Of a DNA stretch of 64,000 bases, positions 18,349 through 26,453 are shown piece by piece. Origin of the DNA: Streptomyces sp. CMB-StM0423 (GTDB taxonomy: Bacteria; Actinomycetota; Actinomycetes; Streptomycetales; Streptomycetaceae); the NCBI RefSeq assembly GCF_002847285.1, contig NZ_CP025407.1:4496501-4560500 (forward strand), given 5' to 3'. The stretch's first letter is position 1. Every line of letters starts with the position of its first letter. Made by a program: the position numbers and the translations under genes. The notes beneath the pieces are model-generated. The model worked only from the letters and a program-made list of their open reading frames with translations, was not told the origin of the DNA and did not search any database.

Positions 18349-18419
18349 CGTCATGATGTCGTTGTGAACGGCTCGGCCTTCTGCCGCGCCCCCGGCCCGC
18401 CCTTTGCGAGGACCACGCC

Positions 18420-20864
18420 ATGACCGAAGAGACTCCGCTGCGCAGCCTGATCGCTGCGCGCATCAATGCCGCCGAAGGGTCCGGACTGCCCCCGGATGCC
18501 GCCGCGCTGCTGCGTGACGTGCTTCCGGAGCCCGTTCCGGAGCAGGCCGGGCACGCAGGGCCCGTGTACCTGCGCTCCGTCACCGCGGCCGGCTGGCGGG
18601 GTGTGGGCGCCGAGGTCACGCTCGACCTCCCGCCCGGCCCCGGGCTGACGGTGATCGCGGGGCGTAACGGCACCGGGAAGTCGAGCTTCGCGGAGGCCGC
18701 CGAGATGGCGCTCACGGGCCGCAACGCCCGTTGGGACGGCCCTCACGGCGGCAAGGCCCGCCCGGTGGTGTGGCGGCAGGGGTGGCGCAACCTGCACGAG
18801 TCCGCGGCTCCGCGGGTCTCCGTGACCGTCACCCTGGGCGGCACTCCCGCCCCGGTCACGGTCCACCGGACCTGGTACGGGGAGGAGGTGAAGGACGCGC
18901 GCACGACGGTGGTGCGGGCGGACGGCACGGAGATGAAGCTTGAGGAGTGCTTCGCACCCTCGATGCTCGACCTCTACCGCCCGTTCCTGCCGTACAGCGA
19001 ACTGGGCTCGATGGTGGACATGCCGCTGAGCGAGCTCCACCGGAAGATCTCCGCGTTCATCGGGCTCGGCCGGCTCGGTGAGATGGACGCCCGGCTCGCG
19101 GCCCTGCTCAAGGAGCACAAGGACGCCGAGGCGCTGCCCGGTCCGCTGCGGACCGCGGCCGTCGAGGCGCTGACGGGTCTCGACGACCCGCGTGCCGACG
19201 CGGCCAGGCGGGCGCTCGACGGGCGTAGCCCGGATGTCGCCGCCGTACGGGACCTGCTCGACCGGGACGCGGTTCCGGACAAGGGTGAGAACGAGCGCCT
19301 CCGGGTCCTCGCCGCCCTGTCCGGTCCCGACGAAGCGGAGGTCCGGGGGGCCCTGGCCCGGCTGCGGGAGGCGGCTGCCGCTGTCGAGGACGTACGGCAC
19401 TCCGACGCCGAGGACGCGCGCCGGCTGGCCGCACTGCTGGAGAGCGCGCTCGAACACCGCCGTCGTTCCGAAAGCCAGGGCGCCGACTGCCCGGTCTGCG
19501 GCACCGCGGGCCGCCTGGACGAGGAGTGGGCCGAGGCGACGCGGGACGAGATCGAGCGGCTCCAGGGGGAGGCGGCCGGGGCCGAAGACGCACGCCGGGT
19601 CCTCATCGGTGCGCGGCGCGCTGTCCACGACCTGGTCCAGCCGGTGCCCGAACTGCTCCGCTCCGAGGAATCGGACCTGGCGAGGCTGTGGCGCGAGTGG
19701 GCGCTCTGCCGGAGCCTCACCGACCCCGCCGAACTGGCGGACCGCGTCGGGCACCTCGCGCCGACGCTGAGCGCAGCTTGCCGGCAGGTCGGAGCCGAAG
19801 CCGCTCGCAGGCTCGCCGACCGCGACGCCACCTGGCGGCCCGCGGCCGTGCGGCTCGCGGAGTGGGTGACGGCGGCGGAGGAGGCGCAGGAGGCGACCGG
19901 CCGGCGCAAGGTGGCCCACGCGGCCCGGACGTGGTTCAGGAAGCTGACGGACGAGCTGCGGAACGAGCGGATGAGCCGCTTCGGCGACCACGCTCAGGGT
20001 GTCTGGACGAAGCTCTGCGAGAGCAGCAGCGTGTCGCTCGGCCGCGTCGACCTGAAGGGCACGGCCCAGCGGGGAAGCGTGCAGCTCGACGTCTCCGTCG
20101 ATGACCAGGAGGCGCCCGCGTACAGCGTGATGAGCCAGGGAGAACTGCACTCGCTGGCACTGTCGTTGTTCATCCCGCGCGCCACCCACGAGGGCAGCCC
20201 GTTCGGCTTCCTCGTCATCGACGACCCGGTGCAGTCGATGGACACGCGGAAGGTGGAAGGGCTGGCCGCCGTCCTGAGCGAGTGCGCCCGCCACCGCCAG
20301 GTGGTCGTCTTCACCCACGACGCCCGGCTGGAACAGGCCCTCACGCACCTCGGCATTGAGGCGACGATCCGCCACATCTCCCGCGAGGAGAACTCGCAGG
20401 TGACCATCGAGGAGCGGAGCGATCCCGTCGCGCAGGCACTCGACGAGGCCAGGGCGGTCTCCCTCGATCCGTCGCTGCCGCAGTCCGTGGCCGACCGGGT
20501 CGTCCCGACGATGTGCCGCGCCGCCCTGGAGGCCGCGTGTGTGGAAGCCGCCCGCCGCACCCTGCGGGACGAACACGGACACTTCCTGGGGCTGACGGAG
20601 TTCGAGAAGCGGGTCTCCGGGCTGGTGCGGACGAAGGAGTACGTGGCCCTCGCCGTCTGCGGTGACGCCTCGGCGCCCGCGCAGACGGCGGTGGAGAGCC
20701 TGCCCACCGGAGGATGGGGGCTGATCAACGACCTCAACGCGGGCGCGCATCCCGGGCTGCCGACCGTGGACTCCCGGAAGCAGCTCGTGAGGCGTACGGA
20801 GCGGCTGGCCGACGCGATCCGGCGGGGGACGGCGACCACGGCGGCGCAGGGCGGTGCCCGATGA
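18420..20864 (+). CDS. SMC/RecF-like coiled-coil ATPase with CxxC hook
   Basis: Protein of 814 residues; ATG at 18420. Walker A GRNGTGKS (81-88) follows a RecF/SMC-type beta sheet. Long charged helices flank a CPVCG motif (357-361), like the zinc hook of Rad50/RloC. A signature-like segment (YSVMSQGELHSLALSL) and Walker B FLVIDDPVQSMD (D601, D602) follow, then the H-loop VVVFTHDARL. The last 130 residues form an extra helical domain ending LINDLNAGAHPG; it could be a HEPN-like or nuclease domain, but I cannot confirm this. The stop overlaps the next start as ATGA. Relatives (RloC, PrrC-like, Old-like) are DNA-damage-sensing defence ATPases; a similar role is inferred. Confidence 0.8.
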   Translation: MTEETPLRSLIAARINAAEGSGLPPDAAALLRDVLPEPVPEQAGHAGPVYLRSVTAAGWRGVGAEVTLDLPPGPGLTVIAGRNGTGKSSFAEAAEMALTGRNARWDGPHGGKARPVVWRQGWRNLHESAAPRVSVTVTLGGTPAPVTVHRTWYGEEVKDARTTVVRADGTEMKLEECFAPSMLDLYRPFLPYSELGSMVDMPLSELHRKISAFIGLGRLGEMDARLAALLKEHKDAEALPGPLRTAAVEALTGLDDPRADAARRALDGRSPDVAAVRDLLDRDAVPDKGENERLRVLAALSGPDEAEVRGALARLREAAAAVEDVRHSDAEDARRLAALLESALEHRRRSESQGADCPVCGTAGRLDEEWAEATRDEIERLQGEAAGAEDARRVLIGARRAVHDLVQPVPELLRSEESDLARLWREWALCRSLTDPAELADRVGHLAPTLSAACRQVGAEAARRLADRDATWRPAAVRLAEWVTAAEEAQEATGRRKVAHAARTWFRKLTDELRNERMSRFGDHAQGVWTKLCESSSVSLGRVDLKGTAQRGSVQLDVSVDDQEAPAYSVMSQGELHSLALSLFIPRATHEGSPFGFLVIDDPVQSMDTRKVEGLAAVLSECARHRQVVVFTHDARLEQALTHLGIEATIRHISREENSQVTIEERSDPVAQALDEARAVSLDPSLPQSVADRVVPTMCRAALEAACVEAARRTLRDEHGHFLGLTEFEKRVSGLVRTKEYVALAVCGDASAPAQTAVESLPTGGWGLINDLNAGAHPGLPTVDSRKQLVRRTERLADAIRRGTATTAAQGGAR

Positions 20865-21388
20865 CCGGCGACGCGCGCGCACTCGTGTCCGCCGCCCAGA
20901 CCCTGCTGCGCCCGCCGGCGGGCACGGCGGAAGCACTCGGGCCCGGGGTCCGGGCGCGAGCCGCCGCCATGCTGCTGCGCCTTGCTCTCGACCGGAGCCT
21001 GGACGACTTCTGGTGCGGTGTCGCCCCCGGCATGACGCGCAACGGCAAGCACCGCATCCTGTGCCTGGAGGCGTACACCGACCGGGGGACCGCCCGGCGC
21101 TGGTATCTCACCTGGAACGCGCTCAGCACGGCCTGTCACCACCGTGCACACGAACTGCCGCCCAGCCCCGTGGAGATCCAGGGCCGCCTCCTGGAGGTCG
21201 ACGGCCTGCTGGACGCGCTCCGCGGAGGCACGGGCTCCGCGACCACTGCCGCCGAGGCTGTTCCGCCTCCTGGGCCCGGAAGCGGCCGGCCGGTTGCTCC
21301 CCCTGGCACTCCCACGCCCCTGCCGGGGGCCCGGCAGGGGCGCAGCCCCGTTCCGCGGCCCACCCCGCCGGGCGCCGGCGGCCCGTGA
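20861..21388 (+). CDS. Small helical protein, partner of the SMC-like ATPase
   Basis: Protein of 175 residues; ATG overlaps the previous stop (ATGA), so translation is coupled. Residues 1-125 are compact and helical, with DDFWCG, WYLTWNALS and CHHRAHELPPS; the R/H-rich motif recalls the R-x4-6-H of HEPN RNases without matching it exactly. The last 50 residues are Pro/Gly-rich and run straight through a strong hairpin (21316-21341), so the natural protein may have been shorter and the tail acquired by loss of a stop. I do not recognise a named family with certainty. Confidence 0.6.
   Translation: MTGDARALVSAAQTLLRPPAGTAEALGPGVRARAAAMLLRLALDRSLDDFWCGVAPGMTRNGKHRILCLEAYTDRGTARRWYLTWNALSTACHHRAHELPPSPVEIQGRLLEVDGLLDALRGGTGSATTAAEAVPPPGPGSGRPVAPPGTPTPLPGARQGRSPVPRPTPPGAGGP
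21316..21341 (+). terminator. GC-rich hairpin, likely terminator
   Basis: Perfect 11-bp arms (21316-21326 and 21331-21341; GCCCCTGCCGG) around a 4-nt loop. It lies inside the annotated 3' end of the small-partner gene. There is no T-tract, as usual in Streptomyces. Confidence 0.5.
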
Positions 21389-21545
21389 ACGTACCGAGTC
21401 GCCCGTATCCCTTCGGCACCGTGCCGTCCCGTCGCAGAATGAACTGATCCATGACGGTCGTGAGACCACGTCCCTCCACCGAGAGGGCGCCACGCCGTGC
21501 TTCCCCCGGCCGGGGATCACGGCTTTGACCACACGGAGAGCAGGC

Positions 21546-23414
21546 ATGAGCGAGACCGGGGACGGGCCCCGCAGCCCCGACGAGATGCCCGAGTTCCTGC
21601 TGCGCCTGCCCAACGGGGGTGAGGTCGACCGGGCCCGCGGTGTACTGATGGACAAGGTCGGGACCAACGGAAGCCGGAAGTTCCGCATCCTGGCCGGCTC
21701 GCCCGCCCGGGACGCCGAAACGCCCGCCTTCTCCCAGCACCAGCCCCGCCCCGCCGCCGTGCGTGCGATGGCGAAGGAGGTGGGTGTGCTGCGTCCGTCC
21801 ACCCGCTGGCCGGGATGGCTGGAGACGACGGACGACCTCGAATGCGACTCGCCGTCCCAAGCGGCCTCTCTACTGGTCGGATCATCACGCAACGGATGGA
21901 CTGACTGGAAGACCGAAGCCGGCGTGCCGCTCTCCGACTTCATGGAGGGCGTCTGGGCCGGCCCCGCGAGGGCCTGGCTCGTACGCGGCAACAACGTGTC
22001 CGGAACGGATCTCGTCCAGAGGATGTGGCTTCCCGAGGGTCGCGTCTCTCTCGCCGCCCCGCGCATGCGGCAGGGGATCGGTCAGGGAGTCAGCAAGGAG
22101 CGTCTGCGTACGGTCGTCGAGGAGGACTGGGGCACCACCGCCACGTACAACCAGAAACTCGAACTCGTGGAGGAACTGCACGCGTTCTTGTCCCGCATGA
22201 AGCCCGGAGACACGGTGTGCACCCTCTCCGGCGGGCGGTTCTACGTCGGTCAGATCTCCGGCGCGGCCGAGCAGACCGCCTCCGACAGCGGCCTGTCCAA
22301 CCTGCGGCGGCCCGTCGAGTGGCAGAGCACCGGCCATCCGTATGACGTGCTCCCCGAGGAGATCCAGCAGCGCCTCAACGCCCAGTACGACGTGATGGAC
22401 CTCACCGCGGTCCAGGCGCACATCGACGGACTCGGCCTGTCCGACGAGGAACTGGTCGACGAGGCCGTGGTGGCAGAGCGCGACCCCGGCGGCACGACGC
22501 CTGCGCTCGCCGCCCGTCGAGAGCTGGAACTGCCCGTACCGGAGCAGTCCCTCGCCGACGCCCTGCTCGTGCACGAGCTGGACTGGCTGCACGGAATCCG
22601 CGATCTGCTGTGGGACGAGCGGCAGATCATCCTCTACGGGCCGCCGGGAACCGGAAAGACGTATACCGCCCTCAAGCTTGCCGAGTACCTGGCGGGTGGA
22701 GCCGAGAGGGTGAAGCTGGTGCAGTTCCACCCCTCTTACGCCTACGAGGACTTCTTCGAGGGGTTCCGCCCCCGCGAGGACCCGGACACGGGGGACGTCG
22801 CCTTCCGCCTCACCGCGGGCCCGCTCCGCGGGCTCGCCGACCTGGCGTCTCGCGAGGGAAATCGCCACGTCCCCCATTTCCTGGTCATCGACGAGATCAA
22901 CCGGGCCAATCTGGCGAAGGTCTTCGGCGAGCTGTACTTCCTCCTGGAATACCGCAACAAGTCCGTGCGGCTCACCTACTCCGGTGACGACTTCGCCCTC
23001 CCGCCCAACCTCTTCGTCATCGGCACGATGAACACCGCCGACCGGTCGATCGCGCTGGTCGACGCGGCGATGCGCAGGCGCTTCGCCTTCGTCGAGCTGT
23101 CCCCCCGTACCGAGCCCACCAGCGGCCTGCTGCGGCGCTGGCTCGACCGCGAAGGATTCGGCAGCCGGGCGGCGGACCTTCTGGAAGCCCTCAACTCGCG
23201 TATCGAGGAAACTGACTTCCACATCGGCCCTTCCTACCTGATGAAGCCGAGCGCGCACCGGAAGGGCGGACTGGAGCGGACCTGGCGAACGAGGATTCTC
23301 CCGTTGCTGGAGGAACACCACTACGGGGAGTCCTTCGACATCGAGAAGCGCTACGGACTCGACGCTCTCTCCCGCTCCCTCGGGGACAGCGGACCGGACG
23401 CGGCGGCTTCGTGA
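21546..23414 (+). CDS. mcrB: McrB-like AAA+ GTPase with DUF4357 and PUA/EVE-like N-terminus
   Basis: Protein of 622 residues; ATG at 21546 after GGAG. The N-terminus carries a DUF4357-like segment (SPSQAASLLVGSSRNGWTDW, about 103-122), then a PUA/EVE-like module (GDTVCTLSGGRFYVGQISG, about 220-290) that in related proteins reads modified bases. The AAA+ core has Walker A GPPGTGKT (365-372), IDEINRAN with D449, and the McrB hallmark MNTADRSIALVD plus RRRF. With the next gene (4-bp GTGA overlap) it forms a type IV, modification-dependent restriction system. The AAA+ ring would assemble on modified DNA recognised by the N-terminal reader and power cleavage by McrC. Which modification is read is unknown. 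Confidence 0.92.
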   Translation: MSETGDGPRSPDEMPEFLLRLPNGGEVDRARGVLMDKVGTNGSRKFRILAGSPARDAETPAFSQHQPRPAAVRAMAKEVGVLRPSTRWPGWLETTDDLECDSPSQAASLLVGSSRNGWTDWKTEAGVPLSDFMEGVWAGPARAWLVRGNNVSGTDLVQRMWLPEGRVSLAAPRMRQGIGQGVSKERLRTVVEEDWGTTATYNQKLELVEELHAFLSRMKPGDTVCTLSGGRFYVGQISGAAEQTASDSGLSNLRRPVEWQSTGHPYDVLPEEIQQRLNAQYDVMDLTAVQAHIDGLGLSDEELVDEAVVAERDPGGTTPALAARRELELPVPEQSLADALLVHELDWLHGIRDLLWDERQIILYGPPGTGKTYTALKLAEYLAGGAERVKLVQFHPSYAYEDFFEGFRPREDPDTGDVAFRLTAGPLRGLADLASREGNRHVPHFLVIDEINRANLAKVFGELYFLLEYRNKSVRLTYSGDDFALPPNLFVIGTMNTADRSIALVDAAMRRRFAFVELSPRTEPTSGLLRRWLDREGFGSRAADLLEALNSRIEETDFHIGPSYLMKPSAHRKGGLERTWRTRILPLLEEHHYGESFDIEKRYGLDALSRSLGDSGPDAAAS

Positions 23415-24679
23415 CGACCGTCGAGCTGGACGAGTACGGCGCGGCCGTCACTGTCCCGCTCCCCGCCGAGGCGGGCCGTGCGCTCAGCGCCTCCGGAATC
23501 GTCGAGGCCACACCTGACCTGTACCTTCCCGGTGCCTGGCGGCTGCGCGCCGGCGGCAAGGTCGGAGCGGTGTCCCTGAAGGTCCCCGGACACGATGCCG
23601 TCACCCTCCGGATAGCTCCCAAGGTGCCGGTGGCACGGCTGTTCTTCCTCATCGGCTACGCCGCCGATCCTCGCATTTACCGGGATGGCGAGGTGGGGGT
23701 GGCCGAACACGACGAGGTGCTTCCAGCGCTGGCTGAGGGGTTCGAGAGGTCTCTCGAACGGGCCCTGCGGCAAGGCGTTCTCCAGGACTACCGGCACACG
23801 GAGGAGACCGCGCTCGTCATCCGCGGCCGTATCAGGGAGGCGGATCAGGTCAAACGGCACTATGGGCGGGCCTTCCCGGTCGAGGTGGCGTACGACGACT
23901 ACGGGACCGACATTGCGGAGAACCGCATTCTGCGCGCCGCCACGGAGCGGCTGCTCAGCCTGCCGCGGGTGCCCGACGGTGTACGGCGTGGGCTGCGCCA
24001 TCACCGTGGCCGGCTGCTTGACGCCGAGCCCTTGACACGGGGGGTGCGTGAACTGCCGCCTTGGCGGGCCAGTCGGCTCAACCTGCGCTACCAGCCCGCG
24101 CTACGGCTTGCCGAGACGATTCTGCGCGGATCTTCGGTGGAACACGGAGCGGGCCGGATCTCCATTGACGGATACCTCATCCACACGCACAAGGTCTTCG
24201 AGGACTTCGTCTGCGTCGCGCTGCGCGAGGCGCTGGCGGAACACGGCGGACGCAGTGCGCTCCAGGCCCGTGGCGTGCACCTGGATGAGGACGAGAGCGT
24301 GCGCATGCGCCCGGATCTTGTCTGGTATGGAGACGGCGGCAACCCTCGAGCCGTCGCGGACGCGAAGTACAAAGCGGAGAAACCCGAAGGCTTCCCGGAC
24401 GCCGACCTCTACCAGATGCTCGCCTACTGCACGGCGCTCGGCCTGCCGGCCGGACACCTCGTGTACGCGAGGGGCTACGAGCCGAGCGTGACCCACCGGG
24501 TGCGGCACGCCGGAATCCGCATCAACCAGCACGCCCTGGCCGTGGACCGCCCACCGGGCGAACTGCTGGACGCGATCGGCACCATCGCCCGTTCGATGGT
24601 GGCGGACACGGCCACGGCAGAGGCGAGCGAGCTATCCGTCAGGCAGCATCTTCGGGGGGCAGGAGGGCTCCGTTGGTGA
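23411..24679 (+). CDS. mcrC: McrC nuclease subunit
   Basis: Protein of 422 residues; GTG start inside the mcrB stop (GTGA). The N-terminal half has the beta-rich McrC region that contacts the McrB ring. The C-terminal PD-(D/E)XK nuclease is seen as RPDLVWY (D302) and DAKYK (D317, K319), both complete. Its last 41 bp overlap the 3' end of the convergent methylase gene. Length fits the family. Together with mcrB it should cut DNA that carries foreign base modification. Confidence 0.93.
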   Translation: MTTVELDEYGAAVTVPLPAEAGRALSASGIVEATPDLYLPGAWRLRAGGKVGAVSLKVPGHDAVTLRIAPKVPVARLFFLIGYAADPRIYRDGEVGVAEHDEVLPALAEGFERSLERALRQGVLQDYRHTEETALVIRGRIREADQVKRHYGRAFPVEVAYDDYGTDIAENRILRAATERLLSLPRVPDGVRRGLRHHRGRLLDAEPLTRGVRELPPWRASRLNLRYQPALRLAETILRGSSVEHGAGRISIDGYLIHTHKVFEDFVCVALREALAEHGGRSALQARGVHLDEDESVRMRPDLVWYGDGGNPRAVADAKYKAEKPEGFPDADLYQMLAYCTALGLPAGHLVYARGYEPSVTHRVRHAGIRINQHALAVDRPPGELLDAIGTIARSMVADTATAEASELSVRQHLRGAGGLRW

Positions 24680-26297
24680 GACCTTCACGGGCGAGAGCGC
24701 TCACCTGCTCCGCAAGTCGGGCCATCTCTCCGACGTGCTCTTCGAACTCCCGGAGAGCACGGAAGGCGGCGCCGTAGCGGCGTTGCTCCTCCACCGCCAT
24801 CTGCGGGATGCGCGCCCCTTTGACATCGAGGCGGTAGGTGCCGCTGCTGCTCGTCGAGCGACGCCTGTTGGGCACGCTCCGCAGGAAGCCCCGGAGGTAT
24901 TCGGTGTCCAGTTGGTCGCTTGTGGAGTGGGGCTCGGCATCGGTGATGTCGACGAGTCCGGCGCGGGAGAGGTCGGCCAGGCTGATGGTCGCACCGTCCA
25001 GCATTCCCGGTCCTTCGCCCGCGGAGAGGGTGGGCAACAGGGCGGTCAGCCGCCTGAGTCGCTCCTCGATGTCCCCCTGGAGGGCGCGGTATTCGGTGGG
25101 AAGGTCCCCGCGCGAGGCGTCCACGTAGGTGCTCGGGGTGAGGTCGACGGAGTCGTTGAGGAGATCGACCAGTGGTACGTCGACGGCCTGCTTGGCTGCC
25201 GGTTCCATGGGGGCGTCGGGGTCGTTGGTGGTGAGATCCACCATCCGGACCGAAGAGGAACTGGCGGACGTGCCGACGGGGCGGCGCAGTATCCACAGAT
25301 GCACGGGCTGAGCGTGCGAAGCCACCATGCCCGGAGGCAGCGCAACCATATCCGTGAGGATGCCTCTGCGGACGACCTCGGCCCGGATGCGTCTGCCTGC
25401 CTTGCGGTAGGCCACGGAAGCCGGCATGACGGCGACTACCCGGCCGCCGGGTGCGGTGTGGGAGTAGCAGTGCTGGAGCCAGGCGAGATCGCCTTCCGCC
25501 TTGGAAGGAACGCCCAGCTCCCAGCGGGCGTCGAGGAGCAGTTCCTCCCGGCCCCAGTCGGGCCCGGCGGCCGGGGGGTCACACAGGACGAGGTCGGCAC
25601 GCAGCTCGGGCCAGCGGTCCTGGCGGAGAGAGTCTCCGGCTTCGACGGCGGTATCCCGGTTTCCGGCGAGATCTGCTCGCGCCTGCGTCAGCTCTGCGGC
25701 TGCCGGATTGATCTCCTGGCCTCGACGTTCCGGCCCGTTCGCAGGCCCGACGGAGAGGAGCAGTGATCCGATTCCGCACGCCGGATCGAGGATGAGAGAG
25801 CCAGCGGACATCGGTCCGGCGAAATGGCTCACAGCCCTGACGAGGCGTGGCGAGGTGATCTGGTCGGAGCCGGTGCGACGGGAGGAGTCCAGGAAGCGCT
25901 CGACAAGCTGATCGACGACACGGGCCGCCGACTCTTTCGCGGCCACGCGGGTGGCCAGCTCGGCCAGGTCCTCGTCCAGCGTCGAGGCGTCGTCGTGAGC
26001 CAGGAAAAGGGCGACGCCCGCGATCCCCGCGACGATGTCGTCACCGAAGGCGCTCCGAAGTGCCTGCCACAGCCGCACGTCATCCGAAAGGTCGATGCCC
26101 TTCTGCTGTTTGGCCAGCCAGGAACGGACCTCTGTGAGCGCGAACAGGGGCGTGTTCGCGCCGCCGTCTGCGGGAGCGGGAAAGTCGCTGTACCGCCGCC
26201 GCCAATTGGACACAGCGGCCCGCGTCACCCCCGCCAGCCTGGCGATTTCTGCCCCGGTGAGCAGAGACTCGGAAGCAGCGGGAGTCGATTCCTTCAT
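24639..26297 (-). CDS. HTH-N6 DNA methylase-half specificity domain, single-chain modification enzyme
   Basis: Protein of 552 residues if started at ATG 26297 (GGTGG just upstream); a GTG at 26342 is an alternative. Residues 12-60 form a MerR/excisionase-like helix-turn-helix (GAEIARLAGVTRAAVSNWRR). The class gamma N6-methylase core has DPACGIGSLLL (D171) and, at the catalytic position, DPPA (240-243) instead of NPPY/F. The C-terminal 150 residues look like half of a type I HsdS subunit, including the conserved helix start GARIPQMAVEEQRR. No restriction subunit is adjacent. It could therefore be an orphan marker, the modification arm for a nuclease elsewhere, or a catalytically dead DNA binder with regulatory HTH. 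It runs convergent to mcrC with a 41-bp overlap. Confidence 0.75.
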   Translation of the reverse strand: MKESTPAASESLLTGAEIARLAGVTRAAVSNWRRRYSDFPAPADGGANTPLFALTEVRSWLAKQQKGIDLSDDVRLWQALRSAFGDDIVAGIAGVALFLAHDDASTLDEDLAELATRVAAKESAARVVDQLVERFLDSSRRTGSDQITSPRLVRAVSHFAGPMSAGSLILDPACGIGSLLLSVGPANGPERRGQEINPAAAELTQARADLAGNRDTAVEAGDSLRQDRWPELRADLVLCDPPAAGPDWGREELLLDARWELGVPSKAEGDLAWLQHCYSHTAPGGRVVAVMPASVAYRKAGRRIRAEVVRRGILTDMVALPPGMVASHAQPVHLWILRRPVGTSASSSSVRMVDLTTNDPDAPMEPAAKQAVDVPLVDLLNDSVDLTPSTYVDASRGDLPTEYRALQGDIEERLRRLTALLPTLSAGEGPGMLDGATISLADLSRAGLVDITDAEPHSTSDQLDTEYLRGFLRSVPNRRRSTSSSGTYRLDVKGARIPQMAVEEQRRYGAAFRALREFEEHVGEMARLAEQVSALAREGLTNGALLPPEDAA

Positions 26298-26342
26298 TGC
26301 TCCACCGTACACGAAGGTGAGTTTGAGTGCGATGGCACGCAC

Positions 26343-26364
26343 GTTGGCATTGTCAACAAACTCG
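26343..26364 (+). promoter_or_regulatory. Module-boundary motif, copy C
   Basis: GTTGGCATTGTCAAC followed by AAACTCG, 46 bp upstream of the methylase ATG (that gene reads left). Copies A and C also share AACAAA and GAAG in their tails. On the minus strand TTGACA could serve as a -35 for the methylase gene. Confidence 0.45.
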
Positions 26365-26453
26365 AAGGCGACTGCGCCTCATCACTATGGCGGCGGTATG
26401 CCCGCTTCGGACACGCGAGGGCCGTGACTGCTGCCGGAGACTGCAGAACAGGT

